Assembly (NCBI GenBank): GCA_014871385.1
Contig: CM026426.1
Span: forward strand, 73,274,303-73,338,302
Reading direction: 5' to 3'
Length of the DNA: 64,000 nucleotides
Source of the DNA: Ceratodon purpureus
Lineage: Eukaryota; Streptophyta; Bryopsida; Pseudoditrichales; Ditrichaceae
The position numbers and the translations under genes were made by a program. How positions within the stretch are numbered: position 1 is the first letter of the stretch; each line of letters begins with the position of its first letter. The notes beneath the pieces were generated by a model that worked only from the letters and a program-made list of their open reading frames with translations, was not told the origin of the DNA and ran no database searches. Shown here piece after piece: positions 24,878 to 37,410 of this stretch.

Positions 24878-27800
24878 CTACACTCTATCCTTCCCTCCTC
24901 TCGTTCTTCCACGATGTTTTCCACCTGAGGATGATGGGGGAGAGATGTCTGCAAGCAATTTCATTACCTCCTTGTGTTGACCACCTTGCCCTTTCAACCT
25001 TGTGGATCTTTGAGCTGTGGTACTTGTTACAGGGTTCTTCCTTTTCCCACGAGAAGCTTGGACTTCTTTTGACCCTTCTTGCTCAACCTGGTCTCCTTCT
25101 AATGGGGTCCCTATTGGATCAAGATCGAATTCACTTGTTCCACCTCTACCGTTTTCCTTACAGGACACTACAGCTCCCTGGTCAGTTTCAGTTGGCCCTA
25201 AATGCGGCCCAAGTTTATCGTTATGAACTTCCTCGGCAGACCCCTCCTCATCCGGACTGGTGTCAGTGGCCTGTTTGTCATTTGATTCTTTTTCTGGGAT
25301 GTTGTTAGGAACGGGTTCCTGCTCAGTATCCTCTTGAGTAGAACTACTCGCCAATAACCGCTTAGGTTTATTCAAAACTGTGGTAGGCACCGGCTGGATA
25401 AATTCAGCCTCATCTTCTAATGTGTCATCCAAATCTGATGATAGATCTGGTTCTTGTCCACCAAAAATTTCCATACCATTTCCACTCTTCCTTGGACAAG
25501 GATTTGATCGACCAGTCTTCTCGTCAACTTCAGGGTCAATAGCACAGTTGAATGCACTTCCAAGTGCTAACGGAGCTAATTGCGGTACAAGCTTTGAATC
25601 CCTGGCTCCATCAACAATATCTTGACAGGTCGGACAAAGGAATATGTCACCTGCACATCCCTTACAAACGCCAGAATGCTCACAAGGCTGCCAAAAGAAT
25701 TGCACAAGTATCAGTAAATTATATTGGAGTGAAGATAATTTAATTAGTAAAAATGTTTGCAGAATTTATATAACATCTCAAGTAAAGCTGGAAGGTAAGT
25801 TACAGCACCTGCAAAGTAACACGGAGATTGTCTGGTCGCTTGCATACCAAACACTCCTCCATATCATCCGAGCCTTGGGAATCATCATTAACATGGGCCA
25901 TGGCTTCTTGTGATGATTGGCTGCAATTGCTACGGTAAATGTCCTGCTCACTCTTCTGTTCACAATCGAATTGTAACCCCTCAATAGATCGTGATTTCTC
26001 AGTGCCCCTTCTGATTATGTCTGCTTTCCCAGAGCTCACGGGTGTGCCTGTATGTATTTGATATGTCTGACTAGGTCTGCTTGCTTCAGAAGTATCACCC
26101 AAAGATATTCCATCACTTGAAATCACCAAATGAAATGCACAACAAGATCAGTGGACATAGAACATCGGGAAACAATTATGTATACAGGAAACTAAATTCT
26201 TGAACAAGGAATACATTCCTTAAAAAATGAACCGATATCCTTGATTAGGACACACAGCAGGAACTTTTAGGACTAACAGTAGAGTGTTGAGTCACGAACT
26301 TACAGGACTAGGAGTAGAGTGGTAAGGGTGATACTTAACGAACATAATCTAAAAGGAGTAGTAAGAGGACCAAGGACCTTATACACTTATTCCTAAATAA
26401 ATATCCTGGCGTATCTGTTGTACCAGGAATGAATAAATCTACAAAAGGAAAGGTAAAAGTATACAGGAAAAAATCCTTGGCTATTCGGTCTAACAGTAAT
26501 ATAGTACTCTAAAGACAGTCCTGAAAGAAAGTCATAGAGCATATAGGAGCAGGAAGACAGTATTCGGTAAGGAAAGCCAAAATGCTATGCAGGAAGTTAG
26601 TTCCTAAATCCAGACTGTGATTCCTAGGACGCAAGGAAGTAATAAAATAAAAATAAAGGAAAGTATGTCCAGACAGCTGTGTCCAGAGTCTCCTTTTTAA
26701 CAAAGGAAGAGGAAATTCATCAGGAAAGACGTAATAAAATAAAGACAAACAAGAGGAGTGTGTTCAAATGGCTATGTCTAGAGTCTCCTATTTAACAAAG
26801 GAAAAGGAAACAAATCAGGACGTGGGATAACAGCTCAGAACTAGGAAAAACATAAACAAGCAGATTAGGAAATAGAAGTAAAACTCGGTAATTGCCATAG
26901 GAAACATGAACATCGTAGGCTAATCTAGTGCTGTCTCCAAGGAGTCTCAGTAATCTATGGAAAAAATTATGAGCACCTTCCTATTCAACTGAAAGGAGAC
27001 ATAAAATTCTATAAAAAACTTAATCAATAATTTAATGTTAAAACAACCCATAAAAATGCAAAATCTGCCAGGTCCGTGTTTTCCTCGTAGAATAGAATAG
27101 AAATCTTACCAGACATTCCACCAGAGATCGGACTGCCTTGGGTGACATCAGGAGTTGGCACAGAGGAGGGGGGTTGAGGAAAACCCCACGATAATCTCCA
27201 TTCGGGGTCAAATTCCTTGTCACAGAACTCTTCAATACACAAATTTGACTTTGAGGAGTGACTGATTAGACAGAAGGGGTGATAGCAATGGCCGCATGAA
27301 GTCACAGCAATATCGTTGCAATGAAAGTCTTCACCACAAACTGGGCAGTTTTCTACATACAGAATATTACTCTCTCTGTGAAATTCCTTCGGCCTCTGTA
27401 TTGGGGAGGGACTAAATCTATGTACAGTACCATACTTCAACAACCCTAGATAATTGACAACTAAATGTTGGAATTGCTCCATGCAAGCTTGACTACGAAA
27501 TACAGAATTGTACCTCTTTGTGCATGCTTCCATGCTTTCAGCTAAACGAGCACACTGAGTCTCTATTTCTTCTAGTTTTAGAAGGGCGTGCTTACTGTTT
27601 CATTCCTCTAAACGCAACTGATCATCTAATCCAGAAATCCTAACTGCAACGAAGTCATCTGAAGAGGAAGTCGGGTTACAGTGGGAAAGATTAGGAGAAG
27701 AGTGGCCAGGACTAGAGTAGATAGGATTACTAGGAACTCCTTCGTCTGGACAATTCGTCCACATATCAACGTACTGACTGGCACTTTCTAACGCAGCCTT

Positions 27801-28679
27801 GACCTTTAGAACTTCAGATTGAGCAAACTCGGCAATGGATTTTCTATCACTCCACATTATCTTGGCTCTTCGAAGATCCAACTCTCTCTCCTCCTTCTCT
27901 AAGCTCAAAACCCTCAACCGCTCCTTTGTTGCTATGAATCCTACCTGGGCACTAGCCAGTAGACACTGGACTCTCTCAATGGTCTTGACATTACTTTCCT
28001 TGACGCTACTCAGACCAAGTTCATGCTTCACGACACCCTTACCACGCTTACTGGAGGAAAGGGAATCCATCCTAGGCCGCAAATTAGGTGTTGGTGGCAG
28101 CCGTGGACGGTTGCTATCAATTGGTAGAGACGGCAGAGAGACACCTGGCGGTTCACTAAAGCCTGAACCTCGCTCTAGAGTGATCGTAGGAGAACTAGGA
28201 GGCTCAGATAAATCACCCTCCAAGGATACAGAGCGTAGGGCTTCTTTACTGCTCACGCCAGATTCAGGGAGTTGAAGTTTCCTGGTGTGAGGTGAACGAA
28301 GCTGCTCTGCCCTTGCTCTCCTGCTGTCCTCGAGGGCTTGCCGTTTGCTGTAAGCAGCTACTGCATAAGCGGCCCAGTTAACTTGTATTTCCTTGATCTC
28401 CGCCACAACTCCACGAGCAAATTCCAGGGAGATTGTGTCATTTAACACAGACTCTCTTCTGAAAACACAGCGGTAGAGATCTTTTATTTGGCGCTGAACC
28501 TCAGGTGAAACGTTCCTGGTAATCTTCCAACCATTCTTATCGAACCTTGGCCCCAAAACATCCTCAATTTCTTGAAGGGAAACATCACTCTCAGTGAGGG
28601 ATTTCACTGGACGGCCTTTACCTCGCAATCCCTGCCTATTCACGAAAAAATGAAGGTTGTACACCACCTGCAAAGACAA
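24878..28679 (-). pseudogene. RING-family gene G2: coiled coil plus two RING-like domains
   Basis: Multi-exon. The first large exon (28,679 to 27,110) holds the N-terminal domain shared with G1, a Ser/Pro-rich linker, a coiled coil (ATKERLRVLSLEKEERELD) and a RING-like Cys/His set (CPVC, then CGHCYHPFC, then two later Cys). One in-frame TGA lies at 27,600-27,602 inside the coiled coil, with the frame unchanged on both sides. A later exon (about 26,115 to 25,809) ends in CLVCKRPDNLRVTLQ. A phase-0 intron at 25,688-25,808 joins it to PCEHSGVCKGCAGDIFLCPTC, completing a C3HC4-type RING of the kind found at the C-terminus of BIR- or MUL1-type ligases. An acidic, then basic tail ends at a TAG. Ubiquitin-ligase activity is an inference from the RING; targets are unknown. 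Confidence 0.65.
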
Positions 28680-28999
28680 AGTTCGGACGAGAAATTAGAT
28701 AAGCAACATTGTTGTTCCCGCCGTCAACCCTAAATCCTAAACCATAGCTATCTCCAAGCAAAACACTTCCTAAAAAATACTTGCAGCCAAAGCATCGAAG
28801 ACAGAGAAGCCACGGTGTGAGATATGAAGTTCTGGTGTCCTACCGCAGCCATTGAAATACAAGACAGCCGACAATCAAAACAAAGAGAAATCGAAACAGC
28901 GTGCAATCAACAGAATCAAAGTGAGGAGAATATACGACAATTTGATTACCTAAGACATACATATTTCGATTCCTAAAAGACGTTGCGAAAATTCTGAGA

Positions 29000-29115
29000 G
29001 CCAGTACGCCGTAGGCGGAGAGACGATGGAGAACAACTTCTAATTCGGAGAGACGATGGGCAACTTTCGGAGAGACGGTTGCAACATCAGAACTTTCGGA
29101 GAGACGATAGCCTAA
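29000..29115. repeat. Four imperfect CGGAGAGACGATGG repeats
   Basis: The word CGGAGAGACGATGG or a close variant occurs four times within about 100 bases, spaced 25-35 bases, in the 5' flank of G2. A further pair of GCATGCGAAGGAACGG-like words follows at 29,163-29,200. Confidence 0.75.
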
Positions 29116-29276
29116 AGCTCTCTAAGAGAGTAGGGGAAAAATCCGAATACAAAGGGACAAGGGGCATGCGAAGGAACGGGGTATGCGAAGGAACAGAGAT
29201 CAAGCGAACCATTTTCCTGTTAAACCGACCAATAAGATAATTACGAATTTCAAGGAACAAATAATTCCAAATATTA

Positions 29277-29770
29277 CATCAGGGATACTTTGATTCCTTG
29301 GTCCTTGGTTCCTAGTGGTACCACCCTAGGATGCTTCCCCCCCTCTAGATTGACAACATACTCCACAGGAGCCATGATAATGTTGCGATTTCCTAAGCCC
29401 GACCTACAAGATCTGATAAAGGTGCCTGCGATATCGGAATCACATGTTTTCAGTTGTTCCTCCATACTTCGCACTCGTAAATGGTAAACATAACAGTACA
29501 TGCTCTTGAACTTCTGAGCCAACATTGACGGGAATTTAGAGGTGGCCTCCGCCATGTCGTCCACATATATTCCAAAATCTATTTCTCCTTGAATTGTATC
29601 CCTCAGCTAGTCTGGGAAAGGTGGAATCTCGATCAAGTGCGGGGGAAAGTTGGGAGCTCTGGATCCGGCCCTTGCAAAATGCCTAGACCGCCACTGTTGC
29701 CGCTCTTGATTCCCCAATCGTACCGCGTCAGCATGTCGGCTAGCAAGCGTTTGTCACAAGAATGATCAGT
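29277..29770 (-). pseudogene. Unknown reading frame with one in-frame TAG
   Basis: A continuous minus-strand frame of about 165 codons (ERQQWRSRHFARAGSRAP, then FPSMLAQKFKSMYCYVYHLR, then GKHPRVVPLGTKDQG) is broken only by TAG at 29,607-29,609. Composition looks coding, but I do not recognise the family. It could be a 3' exon of a mobile-element gene. The 5' end is undefined. Confidence 0.4.
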
Positions 29771-30632
29771 ATGATGACCATTTACATGAACTGAACTATG
29801 TCTTAAACAAATGGCAGCACAATCGGTATGAGTACATGGTCGAAAAAGTGATTCGAAGAATTAAAATTCTAACATCAGGCCATCCATATATGTATGGCGG
29901 TGGTCCTATTGGAGTGTCCAATAGGACTGTCCCAGTGAGAAATTCCTCTCCCCTCCACATTTGGACCACAATACCATAACCTTTCTACATGATTCCAATG
30001 TGTGACTTATGAAAAGTAGGTGCATCTATTTATGTAGTTTTTTTTTTTAATTTTTTTTTAAAAGTATTTATTGATCATCTACTATTCCGTATCCGTCCTT
30101 TTAACAATACATCCAAAATTGTCCCTGTTTAGAAAAATGGCTAAAAGGATTGAAACGGACAAGTTCTTAATATGCCACTTCCATGAAACTTGTGGTGGTG
30201 GTAAATGAATGTATAATGAACATACTTTTACCAACGTCAAGTGTTTTGTCCAACTTAGTGCATTACTAGGAATTTTTTAAATTGGGTTTTTTCAGCTTAG
30301 ATCACACAATTGAAAATGCTTATGAAATTACCACTTTGAGTGATTTTTTTTTACAATAACATATGAAAACTACCATACGTAGGTGCTCATAATTGCCAAA
30401 TTTCCAAATAAGCAAAAAATTATAAAATATAGTCACAACTTAATTTAGTCTGGAAAAGGAAAGTAGAAGGATCGAGGCATTCCGGATCACTATATGGGTG
30501 TGAAAAGGGTTGAATGTAAGGAGGGAACTTGGGTTCTTGGGACTCATGATGACTTAAGTGATGGAGGAATGGGAGGGAAAGTCCCAAGTCAAGGACAATG
30601 AGTGCTCTCAAGGTGGAGGGAATGGGAGGGAA

Positions 30633-31337
30633 TGTACAGTCAGGTACAGCTCATTTACGAATTCTTGCATTCACAGGGGAAAAAAAGCTTCATTGCTGCC
30701 AACTTTGCCGCCCTCTCAAGAGCTCAAAAACTGGTCTTTTACCATGAAATTTTTACCACAACATCATCTTTAAGTTAATAAGACGTGTATTAAATTTCAA
30801 GGCCAGAAGATCTACAAAAAAAAAGATATTTAAAATCTACTTATCAGATATTTGAAATCCACATGGTAAATAAACAATTTTTCAACCCTTGAGAGGGTGT
30901 TTGAAGTGGGCACTAGTGAAATTGTTTTTTTCAAAAAACACTTGTGGATTGGTAGATTTCAAGTACCTCTTTGTGGTCAAATCTTTTGAAGTTGAAATTT
31001 TTACCCCATATTATCAACATAGAGATGATCTCTTGCTAATTTTTTCATGGCCAGAAACTGATTTTCCAATCTTTGGGAGGGTGTCAAAGTTGTTAGTATT
31101 GAATTTTGTTTTCTTAACTACACATGTTGGTAGATTTTGAATATCTTATTTTGGGTAAATTTTCTGGCCTTGAAATTTGGTACACATGTTGTTAACTTAA
31201 AGATGATGTTGTGGTAAAAATTTCATGGTCAAAGACTAGTTTTTGAGCTCTTGGGAGGGCGGCAAAGTTGGCAGTAATGAAGCTTTTTTTCCCCTGTGAA
31301 TTCAAGAATTCGTAAATGAGCTCTACCTGACTGTACA
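30633..31337. repeat. Imperfect foldback with three related modules
   Basis: Left arm (30,633 to about 30,855) and right arm (about 31,115 to 31,337) are inverted copies. Both contain TGTACAGTCAGGTA.AGCTC at the outer edge, AAAAAAAGCTTCATT, CTGCCAACTTTGCCGCCCTC and ACCACAACATCATCTTTAAG. The loop (about 30,890-31,100) carries a third, diverged copy of the same module in right-arm orientation (CATGGCCAGAAACTG, TTGGGAGGGTGTCAAAG). No gene. It resembles a foldback or MITE-like element. Confidence 0.8.
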
Positions 31338-31611
31338 TGATTGGACATGATGTGGAGGTTTGAGGTGGAGGGAAAGGGTGGGAATGTAACCGATTGGACA
31401 TGTGGGACTATGAGGTGGAGAAAAAGAGAGGGAGGTTGTTTGGTTGGCCAAATTATGTGAGAGGTAGAATGTAAATTTGAATATTGCAATGAAAATGGGT
31501 GTTATTTAAATATACCAATAAAAAATGTGGGTATTGTGAAGAATTTTTTGATGTTTTCATTAAAAAAATGAAATTAACAAAAAAAGAAAAAGGAATTAAA
31601 AAGAAAATAAA

Positions 31612-31930
31612 AGAAAATAGAAAATAAAAGAAATAAGATTTAAATGTCGGAGAAAAGGTATTTGACAAAAAAAATAAAAAAAAATAGAAATTAAAAACAA
31701 AAGAAAAGGGCACTACAAATGGAAAAGAAGGGAATAAAAAATATAACAAAAAGAAATAGAAAATAAAAGAAATAAGATTCAAATGTAGCAGAAAGGGTAC
31801 TTTAAAAAGGAAAAATAATTAAGAACAAAAGAAAAAGGTACTACAAATGAAAAAGAAGGGAATCAAAAATAAAAGAGAAATAAATAGAAAATAAAAGAAA
31901 TAATATTCAAATGTTAGAGAGAAGGTATTT
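31612..31930. repeat. A-rich tandem repeat, period about 133-139 bp
   Basis: GAAATAAGATTTAAATGT-like words recur at about 31,629, 31,768 and 31,901, each preceded by AATAGAAAATAAAA. The surrounding 31.5-32.3 kb is very A-rich low-complexity sequence without genes. Confidence 0.7.
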
Positions 31931-32379
31931 AAAAAAAAAGGTGTGGAAGTGAGAATGTAGAAATAAAAGAAAATTGGTGTTGAAAATAAAAGAGTAGGAT
32001 GCTACAAATTAGAAATGGGAAGGATTCTAAGAAAAAATGAGGGTACTAACAATAGAAGAGAACGGAATGTGGAATAAATGGAAGTGAGAATTACAAGATT
32101 AAAAAAAGGGTATTAAAAATAAGAAAAGAGGATATTACATATTAAAGAGAAGGGTATTACAAATTAAATAAAAGGAAATTATATTAAAAGAAGAGGGTGA
32201 CTTCAATATTAAAAAATAGGAATTAAACATAAGAGAAGTAGGAATTAATAATATAAGGCTTTATTGAACATAAAGCTTGAATATAAAGCGGCATTTTTAA
32301 AATTTTATTGAAGGGGCCTTTTTTTAATTCATTGTTTAAATCATGGTGTAGCTAAAGTAATTTATGTTTGTATTTAATT

Positions 32380-32515
32380 GGATTTGAGTTTTATTATTTT
32401 TGGTTATGGGTTATGAGTTTTATTATTTTTGGTTATGGGTTATGAATTTTGATTTCATTATGGGTTTTGACTTCATTATTTTTGGTTATGGCTTATGGGT
32501 TTTGACTTCATTGAT
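32380..32515. repeat. Short tandem repeats of TTATTTTTGGTTATGGGTTATG
   Basis: Three to four imperfect copies of a unit of about 30 bases, ending in GGTTTTGACTTCATT variants. Non-coding. Confidence 0.75.
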
Positions 32516-32984
32516 TAATGTAGTAAATAGTATCCCAACACCCTGAAATGACACTAATTTGAGTATTAATTTTAGGATAAATTGCAACAAATAGCAAGTA
32601 CGAATCTTCACAGTATACATGGATTATTCAGGGTTTTGAAAGTATCTTATGGGTTTAAAGAGCATCTTCAGGGTTTGAGGAGAATCTTCACGGTTTGGGG
32701 TGAACTTGTTGGGTTCTCAATGCAGGGTATCAACCGTTCAATTGCCGGGTAAGGTTCTCGAGATCACTTAAGATTCTTGGGTTTTTGAAACAAACAACTC
32801 TGAGCCGTTGGATTAGGGCTTCATCAAAGGTTCTGGGTTTGTCTCGCACCTCTCGAACTCTGTGCCTCGAGAATTCAGGGTTTCCATGCACTTGTGTCTG
32901 TTTTGAGTTTTCGAGATGAGGTTTGTTGGTGAATGTAGTAACGTGAATCAACTTCCTCCACGAAAGCTTCCTCCAGTTTAGGGT

Positions 32985-35900
32985 GATGGCACGATCAAGA
33001 TCAGAGTGGGCAAAGCGGCAATTGAGCCTGGAGGCACTTTGAGTGAGGCGAGAAAGAGAGAGGGATAGGAAAGTGAGAACAAGAAACAGGGCTACTGAGT
33101 GTGAGCATTTAACAAATGCATTTTTGCAGCAAACACACTCTCAGCACTCGGACACTTCTAATTGTACTGCGACTGCGCACATTCGGAGAAGAGTGTTGGA
33201 GTTGGAGTCAATTGTTGCTCGAGATGCAAGGGAGTTGGCCTTTACTGTCAATGATTTAACTTGTGGGAGGAGTTAAGAGTATCAGCGAGTGGTGCTGGAT
33301 AGATTCTTATCGCATCCTTTGCTTCAACGTGCGTTACCAGAGTTTGTAGTCCAGCGCCGAGAGACCGAGTAGTGCAGAGTAGTGTGCAATGGAATTGCAG
33401 ACGCATAGAAGGAGTTAAAATTTGGTGTCAGGAGGGACAAGTACCTCGCAAGAAACGTGATTGAGGCGGCGGTGATTTTGGTGCGAGATGCCAGGGCTGA
33501 GCAAGCAGCCGCTGAGTGCATCGGAATGAACATGAGGACAATCAAAATAGCACTGAGCAGACAGCAACTATTACACAGTCGCGTGAAAGGAGTTGTGTGG
33601 GCAAAGGAGGACCGTGCAAGGAGGAAAGATGTATTGACGCAAGCGATTCTTGACATTGTCGTTGTGTGATGGACGGAGGAAACGCGCATAAGCCCGCAGA
33701 AGAAGGATGTTTGGTGTAAGCAAGTTGGTGTCAACAAGTTCATTACCCATGCAAGGCATTGGTTAGAAGAACCCAAGTAAGGGTTCTTTCCCATCGACCT
33801 CCATGACCTGCAACTGCGAGTGCGATGCAGGCTGTTGTAACACAGGTGGTGTCGCCGAGGTTATGGGGGCTGTGAAGTGCCAAGTGAGAGAGCACGTGTT
33901 CAAGAGGACCAGTGAGCTCTAGGAGCAGAGCCTCTGCCACTGGCCTTACGGAAGCAACTGGCACAACCTATCGTGCGTGAAAGGAGAATGTGGCTGATGC
34001 GGATTTCACCTTATCCCATTGTGCGACACGGAGTTTGATCCGGCCAACGACACTCAATTGGAGTGGAGGCGTTTTGAGATGGTCAGTGCCGGAGTTAATA
34101 AAGAGGGCGACCCCTAGAAGGTTGTACGTTTAGAGTAGAAACACACAACGTCCAGGAAGTTTCTAGACTCCGCAGCGAGCAAGATGCTGACTTTGGTACT
34201 GCATCAGCACACCGCAAAGTGGCAGGACAGTGAATTCAGAAATTGCTTGGAGACACTACGACCTGGGGAGGTGATGTTTCTAGTTGACTACGTAGAAAAC
34301 TATTCATTCAAGGCTCAGAAGGAGATACAATCTGAACACTGGTTTAATTTTCAAATCACTATTCTTGTATACATCATGTACAGTGTAAATCCAGATTTCA
34401 ATCTACATGATTCTAAGTCAAAGCGATTGAATACCACGTATTTTTATTATGTCTCTAGCAATAGGAAACATGATAGCTTGTTCGTTCACTATTGCCTCCT
34501 CTTGCACTGGAGAGAACTGAAGGTATTAGGGATTCCACCTTCACAACATGTTATTTGGAGCGACGGCTGTGCCGCCCTATTCAAGGGGTCAACGGCCTGG
34601 TTTTTTGTGGCCGGGTACTCCAAATCCGACTCTTTCGCATTTTCTCTTTCTATTTCGGTACCAGTACTTCCATTAGGTGCAAAGTAGTTTACTTTTCCCT
34701 TTTCTGTGTTAGGGGGTAGCAGTATTCTGTTTGATGGCGGAATCTCTTTAGAGTTGGCTGCTACACTTAACTCAACGCACAGTTTTTCTTTCAAGTTTGT
34801 TGCTATGTGAAAAACCAATTTTATTTATTTTTGATTTTTTTCCTTTTTTTACAGGTAGGGTGAGTTTTCACTTGACAATGTAGTAAACTTAATCTTTTTC
34901 CCGGGACAAATTGTCATGATATCTCCGTCTGGACTGCTTTTTAAACGATTCCTACAATAAATGGGTTTAAGTCGCCCTTCACTGCACTCTAGAATCGCCA
35001 TACCATGTAGACATGTTGTATTGGCAACTTAATACTACACATCGATTTGCTGCACTTGTTACGGACTCTCATTGGTTCATATTAGCACTGTTTTATGTAG
35101 ATCGCTGGTTAGTGGATGCTTCTCGAAACGTTGCATGTGGGCCTGTGATATATTGACATGAAAGACTGCTCACAACTGTCGGCAAGGATATGACACCTGT
35201 GCTTTCTGAATGTATGCGTACCCTCTATCTCGAGCATAAATATTTCAAGCTCATGGTTAAGCACTGCATGTTGTCATGGTTTTCTAACAACTCTCAATAT
35301 TTACAAGTACCTGTCGCTCACAGTTTGCGAGGAACTGCCTAGTGGCTGTCAATTAGATTAGCACTTTTGGAGAATTAGGCACGAAAAAGGCCCCCACGAC
35401 GGGGCAGGTGCGTGTCTCAAGCAGAGCATCAGAAAGGAATAGCATCGACCAAGCAACCAAAGGTTACAAGACGGTGCCGACGTTGTCAACTACCTAAAGT
35501 CCTTGATGGATCGTCCTAATGCTGTGTACGCTGGTGCAAAAAGGCACGTGGAGCGCCATTTTCATTTAATTGGAAAGACCGAGGTAAGTAGAAAATTGTT
35601 CATGTCTTGCAAGACTGTTGACAAGAGTAGGTCCATGCACTCTGTTCAAAGTGTTGGACCTGCAAACAATGTACTCCTGCAGGTTCGCAACTACTCATGC
35701 ATCTGTGAAGTATGCGTACGTGGCACAGATCGAGGGTGCCGAAGCATTGGCCACGTAGGACCCTGGAGAGTGGTTACACTTGAGCCCACACAAGCCGTCG
35801 ATGCCGTGCAAGAGAATGAGGATCTCGAGCAAGACTGGCTCATGGATCCAGACTGCAATGACCTCGCCATGCAGCTGGAGGTCGGAGACCACTTTGCCGT

Positions 35901-36351
35901 ACTGGCCGACGTTGAGCATCCTGAGTTCCAAGGTGCTGAATTCTTCGTTTTGATTTGCACAAAAAAATTGTATGTGGTTGAGGACGGCAATGCCGCCGAT
36001 GGATGGGGAGTGAGTGTTGAATGGTCTGATGAAATTGTGGAAGGTTTGTACTATTCTCAACGTGGTGCAAAATAGAATTCTTATATTCTTTTGGATGGTC
36101 TAGGGCCGATGAGAATTCTGTAGCACTTGGTATGTGCGATACAATTTTCCATGAAGCTGCAGAGGCACAGACAGAATGGGGGCACTTCTGTATATAAACT
36201 GAGCGATGAAGCTCTGGCAAAGATTGAGGCAGTCATCCGTAGAAGGGCTAGTGTCCAAGACTTGGAGCATGAGGATTTTGAAGAAGAAGACCTCGACACC
36301 AATCACGAGGACCCCGACGCAGATTCCGATTCAGACAGTGACTTGGACTAG
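32985..36351 (+). pseudogene. SDG-family putative transposase, copy 2 (decayed)
   Basis: Follows copy 1 in order: a basic head near 33,000-33,060, TRISPQKKDV near 33,690, VDYVENY, HWFNFQITILVY and WSDGCAALFK at 34,184-34,620, HEKGPHDGAGACLK near 35,390, then the C-terminal domain at 35,503-36,073 (CICEVC, LEVGDHFAVLAD, DGWGVSVEWSDEIVEG) and an acidic tail to 36,351. Many stops and frameshifts break it. Between about 34,616 and 35,304 some 690 bases of non-coding sequence separate two parts that are adjacent in copy 1. At the position of the TAG of copy 1 this copy keeps an open frame (VNPDFNLHDSK), so that TAG is a later mutation. A B3 gene follows 1.06 kb downstream. Confidence 0.7.
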
Positions 36352-37410
36352 CTTTAGATAGTTAGTGCTCTAGGGCTTGCTTGTATTCCATTGGCGTATT
36401 TGCTTCGTTGTGTCCTTTAATTTTTAATTTTTTTTTCTAAATGAAGATCATTTGTTCGTATGAACTTTTGTGTACTGTGCATGACTTTTGTTTCTCCATT
36501 TAGAATTTCGCACCAATTTTGCTGTGTCATCATGTGAACTCTGGAAGGCCTGTTTCTTACTGTACTGTCCATTTTTTTTCTACATGAACAGGTAGGCCTA
36601 GACCGTGGCGGCTCTAGAATCGAATTGAAGGTATGAAACAGTGGCCACGCTCTATGAATATTTTGTACCACTTAATCAACATTGATACCTAGGTTGTTTT
36701 TGCAGAAATGCATCACTGTTGAATTAATGTACGAGTATCCTCTGATCTTGTTGTAAAATAAGATATTTCGTCATTCTGTGCGCATGCATACTTGTATCGG
36801 AAGAGTTGCCTTTGACTGACTAGGGAAGTCCTTGAAACAAACTCACAAGTTGCAATTCTTAATCTTGCATCTTGCCTCATTCTAATGTTTATATTGAACA
36901 GTGTAATTGTTTCGATTCAGTTGACTCATCAACTTATAGCTTTTGTTTTTCCATTTCTTCGTGTGCATGGACTGTGCATGATCCTTGTGCTGTATTGTGC
37001 TGCAGGACTCATAAACCCATGCACGTAGGAAAGTGAGGCTCTCGAATCGGACAAAGGGTTACAAACCTTCACTAAATCTCTGAATTACTATGTCCAATTA
37101 AGCATGGACTCATAGTTTTCCTTTGCTAGAAAGCATCATTGCGAATTTAATCAGTATGTCTAATGACGACAGTGACATTCAGGGTTAAAGCCCCGCCCAT
37201 TACATCAATTGGATTATTAAATTGGCGGAGACATGATCCATCACATACTAATTGCTCCTTGGGTGCATTGTGCTTAGGGAGCTGATTCATTCTCATTCCA
37301 TATCAGTGGTCACCTTGAATCCAATTTTGCATTCCATTTCCTCCCATTGGGCTATGCTCGTTGTCATCTAACGCTGTTGCCTTCTCTGTGTTGGAGTGTT
37401 TTTTACAAAC
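36352..37410. other. Spacer between SDG copy 2 and B3 gene
   Basis: No long frame. Likely 3' flank of SDG copy 2 and promoter of the B3 gene; no clear TATA box chosen. Confidence 0.5.
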
